Counted from the first letter of the stretch, positions 8,829 through 19,820 are shown. The stretch is 64,000 nucleotides of DNA from Actinomycetes bacterium (GCA_029782355.1 JAKOUY010000017.1:59839-123838); one strand, 5' to 3'. The notes: a model not told the origin generated them from the letters alone. A program made the numbers and translations.

Positions 8829-9827
8829 CTAGGCCAGGGAGGTCGCCGGCATGCCACGCAGTTCGGCGTGGGCCTGCTGCTGGTCGACGAACCACTGGTA
8901 CGTCGAGCGAATGCCGTCGTCCAGGGCGATGGTCGGCTCCCAACCGGTCGAACGCAGCCGGGTGATGTCGACCACCTTGCGCGGGGTCCCGTCGGGCTTG
9001 GAGGTGTCGAACACCAGCCGGGCATCGGGGTGGACGATGCGCCGCACCGCGTCGGCGATCTCCCGGATGGTCAAGTCGTGTCCGGTCCCGACGTTGATGT
9101 GCTGGGGCTCGCTGTAGTGCAGCATCAGGTGCAGGCACGCGTCGGCAAGGTCGTCGACGTGCATCAGCTCGCGCATCGGTGACCCGGTCCCCCACACCTC
9201 GACCTCCCGCCGGCCGGCCACCTTGGCCTCGTGGAACTTGCGGATCAGTGCCGGCAGCAGGTGACTCGAGGCCAGGTCGAAGTTGTCGTTGGGTCCGTAG
9301 AGATTTGTGGGCATGGCCGACACGAAGTCGCATCCGTACTGCTGGCGGTAGGCCTGGCACAGCTTGATCCCGGCGATCTTGGCGATGGCGTAGGCCTCGT
9401 TGGTCGGCTCCAGCGGCCCGGTGAGCAGGGCGTCCTCGGCCATCGGCTGGTGGGCCAGGCGCGGATAGATGCACGACGACCCGAGGTAGAGCAGCTTGGC
9501 GGTGTCGTACTGGTAGGCGGCGTGCACGACGGTGCCGTGGATCATCAGGTTGTCGTAGATGAACTCGGCCGGGCGGGTGCTGTTGGCCCACACCCCGCCC
9601 ACCGTGCCGGCCACCAGGAACACGTACTCCGGCCGGTTGGCCTTGAACCAGTGCGACACCTCCGACTGGTCGCGCAGATCGAGCTGGTCACGCCCGGCCG
9701 TCAGGATGGTGGTGTACCCGGCGCGCTCCAGCCGCCGAACGATGGCCGAACCGACCAGGCCGCGATGCCCGGCCACGTAGACCCGAGCGTCGAGTGGCAT
9801 CGCTGGGGCCAGGCGAACATCGGACAT
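8829..9827 (-). CDS. GDP-L-fucose synthase (GDP-4-keto-6-deoxymannose epimerase/reductase)
   Basis: This is a 332-residue extended SDR that should convert GDP-4-keto-6-deoxy-D-mannose to GDP-L-fucose. It shows the NADP-binding VYVAGHRGLVGSAIVRRL, the family signature LGSSCIYP, the catalytic YAIAKIAG (YxxxK) and the substrate region MPTNLYGPNDNF. Length matches the family (about 310-330). ATG 9827 is supported by a TAACCT hexamer 7 nt upstream (leaderless); an internal ATG at 9800 would give the more usual N-terminus. It faces the glycan locus and plausibly supplies activated fucose for it. No GDP-mannose dehydratase gene is seen in the window. Confidence 0.9.
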   Translation of the reverse strand: MSDVRLAPAMPLDARVYVAGHRGLVGSAIVRRLERAGYTTILTAGRDQLDLRDQSEVSHWFKANRPEYVFLVAGTVGGVWANSTRPAEFIYDNLMIHGTVVHAAYQYDTAKLLYLGSSCIYPRLAHQPMAEDALLTGPLEPTNEAYAIAKIAGIKLCQAYRQQYGCDFVSAMPTNLYGPNDNFDLASSHLLPALIRKFHEAKVAGRREVEVWGTGSPMRELMHVDDLADACLHLMLHYSEPQHINVGTGHDLTIREIADAVRRIVHPDARLVFDTSKPDGTPRKVVDITRLRSTGWEPTIALDDGIRSTYQWFVDQQQAHAELRGMPATSLA

Positions 9828-9916
9828 GACCGACAGGTTAGGACGGCCACTCCTGACCGACGTATCAGCCTGCCTGGCTGACCGATCAGTGAGTAGCGCT
9901 CGGTCACACGGCTGAT

Positions 9917-9970
9917 TACGGTGCCCGCCCGCTGAGACCACCGGCCTTCGGGCCGAACGAGCCCGAGGAG
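9917..9970 (+). promoter_or_regulatory. promoter and structured leader of the 45-aa gene
   Basis: TACGGT (9917-9922) could be a -10 element. The leader that follows contains a 5-bp hairpin closed by a stable TTCG tetraloop (9942-9955) and then a GAGGAG ribosome site (9965-9970) 6 nt before ATG 9977. The hairpin ends about 10 nt before the ribosome site, so it could influence translation, but nothing shows that it does. Confidence 0.35.
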
Positions 9971-9976
9971 TCAACG

Positions 9977-10114
9977 ATGAGGCACGAGTTCGACGGAACG
10001 GTGAACGCTGGTCGCAAGGGCATTGCCTACGACTGGCAGAGCCTGTACAGCGCGGCCCAGGCCGAATCGCTCGACGCCGAACTGGTCCGGATGGCGCCCG
10101 AGTACGCCGAGTGA
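9977..10114 (+). CDS. 45-residue conserved-looking small protein upstream of homospermidine synthase
   Basis: An ATG preceded by GAGGAG with a 6-nt spacer opens a 45-codon frame with GC-rich third positions, ending in a GTGA overlap with the homospermidine synthase start. The protein begins MRHEFDGTVNAGRKG, contains aromatic/acidic stretches (YDWQSLYSAAQ) and ends PEYAE; it has no signal peptide or membrane segment. I do not recognise a family. Good ribosome site, codon bias and tight coupling make it a real gene rather than chance, and imply a job linked to polyamine synthesis, for example as a partner peptide. It is too short for most gene finders. Confidence 0.6.
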   Translation: MRHEFDGTVNAGRKGIAYDWQSLYSAAQAESLDAELVRMAPEYAE

Positions 10115-11575
10115 GCCACCCCGCCCGGCCAGGGCGGGTGGTGGTCCTCGGCTGCGGATCGGTCGCCCAGTGCACCGTCCCGCTGCTGATCCGTGGGCTC
10201 GGCATCGAGCCGGCGCGGATCCATGTCGTCGACCCGGTCGACCACCGCGCCCGGATCGCCTCGAGCATCGGTGCCGGGGCGACCTTCGAGCAGGCCAGGG
10301 TCACGCCGGAGAACCTCGACCCGTTCCTCGCTGCCCGCCTGGGAACCGGCGACCTGCTCCTCGACCTGGCTTGGAACATCGACTGCCCGACCATCGTCCA
10401 GTGGTGCCGTGACCACGGAGTCCGCTACCTGAACACCAGCGTCGAGCTGTGGGATCCCTACGACGAGATGTCGGCGACCCCGCCACTCGAGCGCACCCTG
10501 TACGTGCGCCACCTGGCCCTGCGGCGGATGCGCGACGCCTGGGGCGACAACCGCGGTCCGAGCGCCGTGGTCGAGCACGGCGCCAACCCCGGCCTGGTCA
10601 GCCACTTCGCCAAGCAGGCGCTGACGGAGATCGCCGAGCGGTTGCTGGCCGACGGCCTGGCCCCCGAGCCCGGCGCCCTGGAAGCCGCCCTCGCCGACCG
10701 GCGCCATGCAGAGGTGGCCATGCTGAGCGGCACCAAGGTGATCCACATCGCCGAGCGCGACAGCCAGGCGAGCAACGTCCCCAAGCGGGTGGACGAGTTC
10801 GTCAACACCTGGTCGGTGGAGGGCTTCTACGAAGAGGGGGTCGCCCCGGCCGAGCTGGGCTGGGGCACCCACGAGCGCCACCTTCCGTCGAACGCCTGGG
10901 TGCACACCGGGGAGGGACCGTGCAACCAGATCTGCATCGCCCGACCGGGCATGGAGACCTGGGTGCGCAGCTGGGTCCCCAGTGGGGAGATCCGTGGCAT
11001 GGTGATCCGCCACGGCGAGGCCTTCACCCTGTGTGAGCACCTCACCGTGCGCGACGCCCTCGGTCACGACGCCTACCGCCCGACCGTGCACTACGCCTAC
11101 CACCCCGCCGATGCCGCCGTGAACAGCGTGCTCGAACTGCGCATGCGCAACTGGGAGATGCAGCCGGAGTGGCGGATCCTCAACGACGAGATCGTCTCCG
11201 GGCGCGACGAGCTGGGCGTGCTCCTGAATGGGGCACCCCTACCGGTCGTGGTGGACCGGCTCGCGGCTGTCGATCGACGAGGCCCGCGCGATCATCCCCG
11301 GACAGAACGCCACGACGCTGCAGGTGGCCGCGTCGATCCTCGGGGCGGTGGCATGGATGATCGAGCATCCGCACGAGGGCCTGCGGGTCCCCGACGACCT
11401 CCCGTGGGAGTCCGTGCTGCGCGTCGCCACGCCGTACCTCGGCACCCTGCACAGCGGCCCGGCCGACTGGACGCCGTTGTCGGCACGGCGCGACCTGTTC
11501 GCCGAGTTCAGCGACGAGGCCGACCACCTCGACCGCAGCGATCCCTGGCAGTTCACCAACTTCCTCGTCCGCTGA
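10111..11575 (+). pseudogene. homospermidine synthase with a +1 frameshift
   Basis: The enzyme would make sym-homospermidine from putrescine by an NAD-dependent aminobutyl transfer. The first 372 residues start with VVVLGCGSVAQ (Rossmann loop) and contain ANPGLVSHFAKQAL and EGPCNQICIARPGMETW, typical of bacterial homospermidine synthase of the saccharopine-dehydrogenase superfamily. After DELGVLL, near base 11226, the frame goes wrong, while the next frame continues perfectly with MGHPYRSWWTGSRL and ends DPWQFTNFLVR. Removing one A from CTGAATGGGG restores a 487-residue protein of normal length. This is a real mutation, a sequencing error or, less likely, programmed frameshifting. As written, the downstream half could restart at ATG 11228. 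Confidence 0.85.
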
Positions 11576-11629
11576 CCAACCGAGCCCGCCCGGCCGACCC
11601 CGCCCGGCCGACCACCTCGACCCGACCAG

Positions 11630-11635
11630 TAGGCT
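11630..11635 (+). promoter_or_regulatory. -10 hexamer TAGGCT of a leaderless start at GTG 11643
   Basis: TAGGCT ends 7 nt before GTG 11643, the same spacing as at other leaderless starts in the window. The start opens a hydrophobic export signal in a frame one base away from the main coding frame of the following gene. Confidence 0.4.
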
Positions 11636-11642
11636 CGGGGTC

Positions 11643-12504
11643 GTGGGCGGCCGCTGGGCGGGCACGGGCGTCGTGATCGTCGCCGGGGTGCTGGTGGTCG
11701 CTGCCGCGGCGAGTGGGCTGGCTCACGGCCCGGCACATCCGGCTCGACCCGCACCCGCCCACCCGGTCACGCCGGAACGTCCCTCGCCGGCTGTTCGGCA
11801 CCCCGCAAGTGCCGCTGGGGATCGTCCGCTGGAGCAACGATCTGCACGCCACGCTCTACGCCCCGGACTATCTGAAGTTCCCGAATCAGTACCCGGCCAT
11901 CGTGGCCAGCGCGATGACCAGCGTCCTGAAGATCGCCCAGCTGACCACCGGCCCGTTGCTGCTCGCCGGCCAGTCCGCCGGTGCCACGCTGGCGCTGTCC
12001 CTGTCGACGGTGCACCCCACGCTGGCTCAGGTCGACCCCGGACTGCTCCGCCGGTACAACAAGCTGCTGTCCTCCGGTCGGATCCGGTTCACGCTGGCTG
12101 CCTCCCCGGCGACGTACCGCTGGAGCGGGTTGCGCCAGATCGGTGCCCGGCAGCTCTCCCCGATGGCAGATCTCCGAGCCGGTCGGTGTCCGATCGCCCC
12201 GCTCTACTTCACCTACAGCCAGGACCTTCCCGGCAGCCGACAGACCACCGATCCCGTCACCCCGGCCCGCACCGAGGCCCTCCCGTACGTGAACGTGTTC
12301 CCTCGCCAATGCCCGGCCGGAACGATCCGGGTGGACCCCACCTATCAGTCGCATGCCGAGCAGCTCGATCCCAACGACAGTCCACGCCGCCGGGACGACC
12401 GGCGCCCTCCGGCCGTTCGTCGGCTCGACCTGGCCAGAAGGGTCCCGAACTCGCTGAACTACACCGCCCTGTTCGCGGCCAGCCGGGCGGCCTTGGCCGG
12501 CTGA
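11643..12504 (+). CDS. unknown exported protein, frame interrupted near 11715
   Basis: The main body is an unrecognised protein coded from about 11713 to 12504 with clear codon bias, beginning around RRLFGTPQVPLGIVRWSNDL. Its own frame has only a weak GTG (11713) without a ribosome site. One frame over, GTG 11643, placed exactly behind a leaderless promoter, encodes VGGRWAGTGVVIVAGVLVV, a good signal anchor. The most economical reading is one gene of about 286 residues with a second single-base insertion near 11700-11720. If not, the protein starts at 11713 or GTG 11812 and is cytosolic. The C-terminus (about residues 225-250) is arginine- and proline-rich. No function can be given. Confidence 0.5.
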
Positions 12505-12570
12505 ACGGCGGAAGCGGCGGACACGGCCACTGTTTACCGAGTGTTATCCGCCAGCCTCGATGATCGGGGC

Positions 12571-13707
12571 ATGCGGCATTCCACCCTCTCCGTGCTCGCG
12601 ACAGCGGCGGTCGTCGGGCTCGGCTCGGCGACGGCCACGGCAACCACCCCACCGGCCGGGACCGCGGCGACGGCCGGGACCGCGGCGAGCACCGGCTCGA
12701 CCGCTGCGCCGATGGCGGCCCAGTTCATCGTCGGCGGAGCCGGCCACGACCTCTGCCCGCTGCTGGACGGCGAGCTGGCCCGAGCCGCCGCCGGCAAGGG
12801 CCCGACGGACGCGGCCACGGCGATCCCCAAACCGCTCTACGAGCTGGCCTCGGCCAGCGGCATGGCCACCGACGGCAACCCGCACGTCGAAGGTGGGGTG
12901 CAGTGCGACCTCCAGTTCAGCGAGAATCCGCGCCAGCTGCGGGTCAGCCTGCTCGTCGTCACCGACGACCAGCTGCGGTTGTCCGGCGCCACGGGCACCG
13001 TCGCCGACCGCTGGGCTGCCGACTACAGCCACTGGGGTGACCCCCTCCCCGGGCTCGGTGATGCAGCCGTGTTCTCGGCCAGCCCCGACTACGTCGAGAT
13101 CAGCGCGATGAGGGGGTCGACATTCGTCGATGGGTTCCTCCGGCGCGCCGACATGGGTGACCCCGAGCCGTCGAAGATGGCCATTGGCGCGTTGGTCGCC
13201 GCCACCCTGGAAGCCGTTGGCTCGGCCACCGGCGGATCCCCGGTGACGATGCCGGAGTGGAAACCCGCCGTCTCGCTGGCGGCCCCGGGCGGTGTCGACC
13301 TGTGCGACGTTCCGATCGATCTCGTCGCCAAGGCCGCGCGGGTCACCCCGGCAGACCTCGATCCGCCAGTCGCCGTCCACGCACCGCGCCACGCACTGGT
13401 CGCCGGCTGCGAGTGGACGCTGAAGGCCGACTCGGGGCCGGCGCGCGGCGATGCCGGCCACGTCGTCGTCGCCCTGTTCGATGCGCCCGATCCCGCCGAG
13501 GCGTCACTGTTCATCCGGATGATCGACGTGAACGCGGCCCCCACTCCTGGGCTGGGCGACGGGGCCTGGCACGAGCCGTCCAACTCCGAGGTCGTCGTCA
13601 AGGTCGGTGACCAGCTCCTGGAGGTCGCCTGGCTGAACGACGGCGTCAAGATGGAGTCACCGGACAACCTGACGCCGATCGCCCAGCTGCTGGTGCCGAA
13701 GCTCTAG
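12571..13707 (+). CDS. exported protein with two related cysteine-paired domains
   Basis: This is a 378-residue secreted protein: signal peptide MRHSTLSVLATAAVVGLGSA followed by a low-complexity Thr/Ala/Gly linker. Two homologous halves follow. The first has DLCPLLDGEL, GGVQCDLQF and PGLGDAAVF; the second has DLCDVPIDLV, VAGCEWTLK and PGLGDGAWH. Each half thus repeats a cysteine, a second cysteine and a GLGD turn, the pattern of DUF3558-like actinobacterial envelope proteins. Function is unknown. ATG 12571 is preceded by GATGAT with a 6-nt gap. The stop codon overlaps the stop of the convergent SARP gene. Confidence 0.65.
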   Translation: MRHSTLSVLATAAVVGLGSATATATTPPAGTAATAGTAASTGSTAAPMAAQFIVGGAGHDLCPLLDGELARAAAGKGPTDAATAIPKPLYELASASGMATDGNPHVEGGVQCDLQFSENPRQLRVSLLVVTDDQLRLSGATGTVADRWAADYSHWGDPLPGLGDAAVFSASPDYVEISAMRGSTFVDGFLRRADMGDPEPSKMAIGALVAATLEAVGSATGGSPVTMPEWKPAVSLAAPGGVDLCDVPIDLVAKAARVTPADLDPPVAVHAPRHALVAGCEWTLKADSGPARGDAGHVVVALFDAPDPAEASLFIRMIDVNAAPTPGLGDGAWHEPSNSEVVVKVGDQLLEVAWLNDGVKMESPDNLTPIAQLLVPKL

Positions 13708-16700
13708 CGGATCCTGGCCGGGCTGTCCAGCGGGCAGGACAGCTCCGGCCAGACCAGTCCGGGCGCCGCCACCGTGCCCCACGTGCGCAGCGCACGGGAC
13801 TGGAACCGGCGGGCGGCCGCTGTGTCACCGCAGACGTGGTGACACAGCGCGACCGCCGCATCGATCGGACCGTGCGTGCTCAACCCGTTCCACGACATCG
13901 ATCCGGAGTACGGCACCAGCCGCTCGCCGACCGCCTCGGCCAGATCGATCCGCTCGAGCAGGGCGGACGCCCGAGCCAGTGCGGTGACCGCCGCGGTGTA
14001 GGTGAAGTCCTCGAACAGCGGGATGCCGGTGGCAAGGACTCGATCGACCGTCGCCGATGCCACGGATGCCGTGCCGCAGGTCGCGCCGATCCAGGCGGCG
14101 AGGGCGTTCCACAGGCCCAGATGCGGCTCGGCGGCCTGCAGCGCCTCGATCAGCGGCCACACCTCGTCCAACCGCCCCGTGGCATCGAGGATCGGCAGGC
14201 CGAGCGCCAGCCGGGTGGCGTACTGCCATGAGGGCGGATAGAAGCGGCCGAAGCGCTCGACCACCGAGTCGGCCATGGCCTCGGCGTCGGCGAAGCGGCC
14301 ATCCAGCGTGGCGCCCAGCACCAGGGCGGCGAGCAGGCCGGCCTTCTCGATCGGCTCGCGGACCTGCGGTTCGAGCACGGCGATCGCCGCCAGGGAGCGA
14401 TCGATGACTCCCCGATCGGCCATGCGCAATCCGGTGTGCAGGGCGAGGATGTGGCCCTCGCCCTGCGGTTCGGCGCCGTCCATGTCCAGCAGCCGGTCTG
14501 CCGCTCGACGCATCCAGACCACGTCGTCCGGATGACCGAAACCACTGTGGGCGCCGTACAGGATCCGGGCCACCCGCTCCTCGTCGTCCGACCGGCTGGC
14601 CCAGGCGTAGGCCTCGTGGTACAGGGCGCGGCCACGACTCCAGTGCTCGGATACCGAGAAGAAGCCGGCGGCCGCGGCGCACAGCTCGGCGCGCGCCGGC
14701 GGGTCGAGGTCGGTCTGCACGGCGCGGTCCAACAGGGCGGTCACCCGTTCGTCGACCGAACCGGCGTGGGTGGTCAGTCCGTGGCGACACAGCTCGGTGA
14801 CCACCTCGGCCAGGAGTGGACCGTCGTCCGCGGCCGCTGCTGCGTGGGCCGCGTCGAGCAGGAGCTCGTCGAACCCCGGCTCCATGGCGTGGCGGGCCAT
14901 CGTGCCGACCAGGGCGCGGAGCTGGCGACCGGACTGCCCGCCCGCCAGTCCACTGGCGACGGCCACGGCCAGACCGCGGCGGGCGATGGTGGCGGCGGCG
15001 GACCAGTCCATCATGGTGGCCAGCTCGCGGCTGGCCTCCAGGGCGGTCCGCACCGCCCGCTCCTCGTCCAGCTCGGCCGCCCGCAGTGCATGGTCGACGC
15101 GGGCCAGGGCCGATGCACCCACCTGACTGAGTGCGTCGCACCACTCGTCGTGCCAGATCACCCGCCCTCCGGGAGGCACGCCGTGGACCAGTGCCTCGAC
15201 CACCAACCCGTGCAGGAAGTGGCCCGTCCCACGTTCCCGATCGAGACGGACGAGACCCTCCTCGACGGCGACGGCCAGATCGCCCTCCACGCCCGGCACC
15301 ATGATCTTCAACGCATCGAGATCGAAGTCGAGCCCGCCGATCGCGGCGCGCTGCAAGGCCTCCACTCCACGTCGGCCCACGACCCGGGTCCGCCGGCTGA
15401 CGGCAAGTTGAACGGTGGCCGGGAGCGACGGCACGTCGAGGTCGGCTCCCAGTTCGTCGGACAGCAACCGCAACAGCAGCGGGCTCCCGCCGGTGCGGCT
15501 CCGGACCCGCTCGGCCAGCTCGACGGGGATCTCCCGGTCCAGTGCCAGCTCGAGATACCGGCGGACCTCGTCGGGGTTGAAGGGCGGGACGTCGACTCGG
15601 CTGAGCCGATCGCCCGCCGGCGCCAGGCGGTCCAGACCACCGGGTCGGCTGGCGACGACGAGCAAGCCACCGCGCTCGATGACCTCGGCGAGGATCTCGG
15701 CCGAGTTGCGGTCCAGCCACTGGGCATCGTCGATCACGACGACGGCACCGAGGTCGTCGATCACGGCGGTGCACAGGTCGGCCAGCTCGACGATCAGGTC
15801 GTGGCGGGACATCGCCTGGCGCGACCCGCCACGGCGGTCGAGGCGGGACAACGCATCCTGCCGGCGACCGACGGCGGCGTGCCGGGCGACCATCGCCGGA
15901 TCTCGGGCGCGCAGCCCGTCGAGCAGGTCGATCACCGCCTCCATCGGTTGACCGGGGAGCTCAGCCACGTCCACCCGGACCACGGCGCGGTGGCGCGTCG
16001 GCACCGCCGAGACCAGGGCCGAAAGCAGCCTCGACTTGCCGGATCCGGACTCCCCGACCACGGCCACCCCACCCGACTCGAGCAGGGTCAGGACGCGATC
16101 GAGCAGCTCGACGCGATCGACGGTCGGCCCGTCGTGGGGATGCTCGACGACCGATGGGCTTGGCGCCGCCGGATCCTCCAGCAAGCGGCGCTCCAGGTCG
16201 ACCAGCGCTCGGCTGACCACCATCCCCTTGGCAGCCAGCGCCCGACGGTGGACGTCGAGGACGGCGAGGGCAGTGGCCGAGCGGCCCAGCCGATCGAGCA
16301 CCCGGGCCAGGCGGGTGGCGACATCGCCGCGGGTCGGGTCGGACTCGTGCAACTCGGCCAGCCGGGTGACCAGCCTGCTGTCGGGCGGCGACGATGACGG
16401 GTCACCATCCAGCACCAGGTCGGCGAGATCCAGCACTGCCTGCTCGCGAGCGGCAACGAGCGACCACGCCGGGCCCTCCACCAACCGGTTGTCGACGCCG
16501 ACGAACGGCAGGGCGTCGGCCCAGAGGTCGAGCGCCTCCACCAGCGATGCCCGCCGCGACTCGGGACGCTCGCCCGTCCGGCGGATCAGATCGACGAACC
16601 GAGTGGCGTCGAGACGACCGCGGTCGATGCCCAACCGGTAGCCGCCAGCCGCGAAGTCGATCGTGGCCAACCCGCCCAGGTCGTCGCGCAGCTGGGCCAC

Positions 16701-16910
16701 CTGGGTCTTCAGCCGGTTGCGCGTCGCCTCGGTGACCTCACCCCACAGCGATTCGGCCAGCGCGTCCCGCTCGATCGGGGTGCCGCTGGCGGCGGCCAGC
16801 ACGGCGAGCAGCTCGACCTTGCGCGGGGCCAGGCGCACCACCGCGCCATCGGCGCGCACGCATCGCACCGGGCCGAGCACGCGGATCCCCCCACCGTCCA
16901 CCGCGGCCAT
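13704..16910 (-). CDS. SARP/AfsR-type transcriptional regulator with AAA ATPase and TPR-like repeats
   Basis: This is a 1,068-residue regulator. Residues 1 to about 95 are an OmpR-like winged helix (APRKVELLAVLAAASG, RNRLKTQVAQLRDDLG), residues about 95-250 the bacterial transcriptional activation domain, and residues about 275-500 an NTPase with Walker A GESGSGKS and Walker B VVVIDDAQWLD. The remaining half is helical and TPR-like. Such proteins bind direct repeats near promoters and activate transcription in response to nucleotide binding or phosphorylation. It is divergent from the leuA leader, so it could act there; this is inference. It is paralogous to the gene at 19949-23122. Confidence 0.88.
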   Translation of the reverse strand: MAAVDGGGIRVLGPVRCVRADGAVVRLAPRKVELLAVLAAASGTPIERDALAESLWGEVTEATRNRLKTQVAQLRDDLGGLATIDFAAGGYRLGIDRGRLDATRFVDLIRRTGERPESRRASLVEALDLWADALPFVGVDNRLVEGPAWSLVAAREQAVLDLADLVLDGDPSSSPPDSRLVTRLAELHESDPTRGDVATRLARVLDRLGRSATALAVLDVHRRALAAKGMVVSRALVDLERRLLEDPAAPSPSVVEHPHDGPTVDRVELLDRVLTLLESGGVAVVGESGSGKSRLLSALVSAVPTRHRAVVRVDVAELPGQPMEAVIDLLDGLRARDPAMVARHAAVGRRQDALSRLDRRGGSRQAMSRHDLIVELADLCTAVIDDLGAVVVIDDAQWLDRNSAEILAEVIERGGLLVVASRPGGLDRLAPAGDRLSRVDVPPFNPDEVRRYLELALDREIPVELAERVRSRTGGSPLLLRLLSDELGADLDVPSLPATVQLAVSRRTRVVGRRGVEALQRAAIGGLDFDLDALKIMVPGVEGDLAVAVEEGLVRLDRERGTGHFLHGLVVEALVHGVPPGGRVIWHDEWCDALSQVGASALARVDHALRAAELDEERAVRTALEASRELATMMDWSAAATIARRGLAVAVASGLAGGQSGRQLRALVGTMARHAMEPGFDELLLDAAHAAAAADDGPLLAEVVTELCRHGLTTHAGSVDERVTALLDRAVQTDLDPPARAELCAAAAGFFSVSEHWSRGRALYHEAYAWASRSDDEERVARILYGAHSGFGHPDDVVWMRRAADRLLDMDGAEPQGEGHILALHTGLRMADRGVIDRSLAAIAVLEPQVREPIEKAGLLAALVLGATLDGRFADAEAMADSVVERFGRFYPPSWQYATRLALGLPILDATGRLDEVWPLIEALQAAEPHLGLWNALAAWIGATCGTASVASATVDRVLATGIPLFEDFTYTAAVTALARASALLERIDLAEAVGERLVPYSGSMSWNGLSTHGPIDAAVALCHHVCGDTAAARRFQSRALRTWGTVAAPGLVWPELSCPLDSPARIR

Positions 16911-16959
16911 CGTAGAAGCACCCCGCGTCCGTCACGTGCTGATGGCAGCCCGGAGCGGC

Positions 16960-16965
16960 TATGCT
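16960..16965 (+). promoter_or_regulatory. -10 hexamer TATGCT of the leu leader transcript
   Basis: TATGCT is the best -10 candidate in the 208-bp gap between the SARP gene and leuA. It ends 9 nt before the leader-peptide ATG, giving an RNA that starts 2-3 nt ahead of that ATG. No clear -35 was found. Confidence 0.5.
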
Positions 16966-16974
16966 CCGTGGCCG

Positions 16975-17003
16975 ATGACGCGCACCGGGCTGCTCCTTAT
17001 GTA

Positions 17004-17004
<1 letters not shown>
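16975..17004 (+). CDS. leuA leader peptide with three consecutive leucine codons
   Basis: The nine-codon frame reads MTRTGLLLM and stops at TAG 17002-17004. Three leucine codons in a row (CTG, CTC, CTT, bases 16990-16998) lie just before the stop, and the stop overlaps the 5' arm of a stable hairpin. This is the standard layout of a ribosome-mediated attenuator: when leucyl-tRNA is scarce the ribosome stalls on the leucines and changes the fold of the RNA downstream. Leucine leader peptides are known for leuA in other actinobacteria. It is too short for gene finders. Confidence 0.72.
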
Positions 17005-18819
<1,815 letters not shown>

Positions 18820-18829
18820 GGTCGGCGCC

Positions 18830-19021
18830 ATGCACGTCAGTGTCGACTTCGATCTCTGCGCCTCCACCGGATCCTGCATGCAGATCTGTCCGGAGGTCTT
18901 CGAGGTCCGCCGCGACGGGTACCTGTACCTGCTCCAGGAGGACCCGGCCGAGGAGCTGCGCGACAAGGTGACGCAGGCCGCGGACATGTGCCCGACGGCC
19001 GCCATCACCGTCACCGACTGA
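18830..19021 (+). CDS. small 3Fe-4S ferredoxin
   Basis: This is a 63-residue ferredoxin. Cysteines at 10, 16 and 20 (DLCASTGSCMQICPEVF) and a fourth cysteine in MCPTAA near residue 54 match the actinobacterial 3Fe-4S ferredoxins that feed cytochrome P450s; the first motif has three cysteines spaced C-x5-C-x3-C rather than the four of an 8Fe-8S or 4Fe-4S protein. It carries one electron in the cytosol. No P450 or reductase is nearby, so the partner is unknown. It sits 10 nt after leuA and 4 nt before pyrF. Confidence 0.88.
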   Translation: MHVSVDFDLCASTGSCMQICPEVFEVRRDGYLYLLQEDPAEELRDKVTQAADMCPTAAITVTD

Positions 19022-19025
19022 GCTG

Positions 19026-19820
19026 GTGAGCTTCGGGAGCCGCCTCGACGCGGCATGGGTCACGTCGGGGGCGATGCTGTGCATCGGCCTCGACCCGGAT
19101 CCGGCCCGCCTACCGGTCGGGGTCGGGATCTTCGAGTTCTGCCGGGACATCGTCGACGCCACCGCCGACCTGGTGTGTGCGTTCAAGCCGCAGATCGCCT
19201 ACTTCGCCGCTGCCGGGGCGGAGGGTGACCTCGAGCGACTGTGCCGGCACCTCGGCGACCACCACCCGGCCGTCCCTCTGATCCTCGACGCCAAGCGTGG
19301 CGACATCGGCTCCACTGCCGAGCAGTACGCCACCGAGGCCTTCGACCGGTACGGGGCCGATGCCGTGACCGTCAGCCCGTACCTCGGCACCGACTCGGTC
19401 GAGCCCTTCCTGCGCCGCGGCGCGGTGTTCGTGCTGTGCCGGACGTCGAACCCCGGCAGTGGCGACTTCCAGAGCCTCGAGGTGGACGGGGAGCCGCTGT
19501 ACCTGCACATCGCCCGGCGGGTCTCGAGCGAGTGGACCGCGCTCGGCGAGTGCGGGCTGGTGGTCGGAGCGACCTACCCCGACGAGCTGCGCGCCGTGCG
19601 GGCCACGGTCGGCGACCTGCCCCTCCTCGTGCCGGGCGTGGGCGCCCAGGGCGGGGACGCCGCGGCAACGGTCGCCGCCGGGGCCGACACGACCGGCCGC
19701 GGGCTGCTGGTGAACTCCAGCCGGGCGGTGCTCTACGCCTCGTCAGGCCCCGATTGGCTCGACGCGGCGCGCCGGGTGGCCGAACGGACGCGATCGGCGC
19801 TCACGTTGACCGGACGTTGA
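19026..19820 (+). CDS. pyrF: orotidine-5'-phosphate decarboxylase
   Basis: This is a 264-residue protein that makes UMP from OMP. It belongs to the longer type-2 (mycobacterial/archaeal) family: CIGLDPDP at the N-terminus, FKPQIAYF, and the catalytic LDAKRGDIGSTAEQYA with Lys and two Asp. The phosphate-binding GVGAQGGD lies near the C-terminus. GTG 19026 is 4 nt after the ferredoxin stop, so the two are probably cotranscribed. It is followed by a strong hairpin at 19861. Confidence 0.95.
   Translation: MSFGSRLDAAWVTSGAMLCIGLDPDPARLPVGVGIFEFCRDIVDATADLVCAFKPQIAYFAAAGAEGDLERLCRHLGDHHPAVPLILDAKRGDIGSTAEQYATEAFDRYGADAVTVSPYLGTDSVEPFLRRGAVFVLCRTSNPGSGDFQSLEVDGEPLYLHIARRVSSEWTALGECGLVVGATYPDELRAVRATVGDLPLLVPGVGAQGGDAAATVAAGADTTGRGLLVNSSRAVLYASSGPDWLDAARRVAERTRSALTLTGR

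Noticed and set aside
10827..11045. Minus-strand small frames opposite homospermidine synthase
   Set aside because: No ribosome site or leaderless promoter, and coding bias is on the plus strand.
11226..11240. Programmed +1 frameshift in homospermidine synthase as the leading explanation
   Set aside because: No slippery codon with rare-codon or stop-codon pause in the zero frame is visible; a point insertion or sequence error is simpler.
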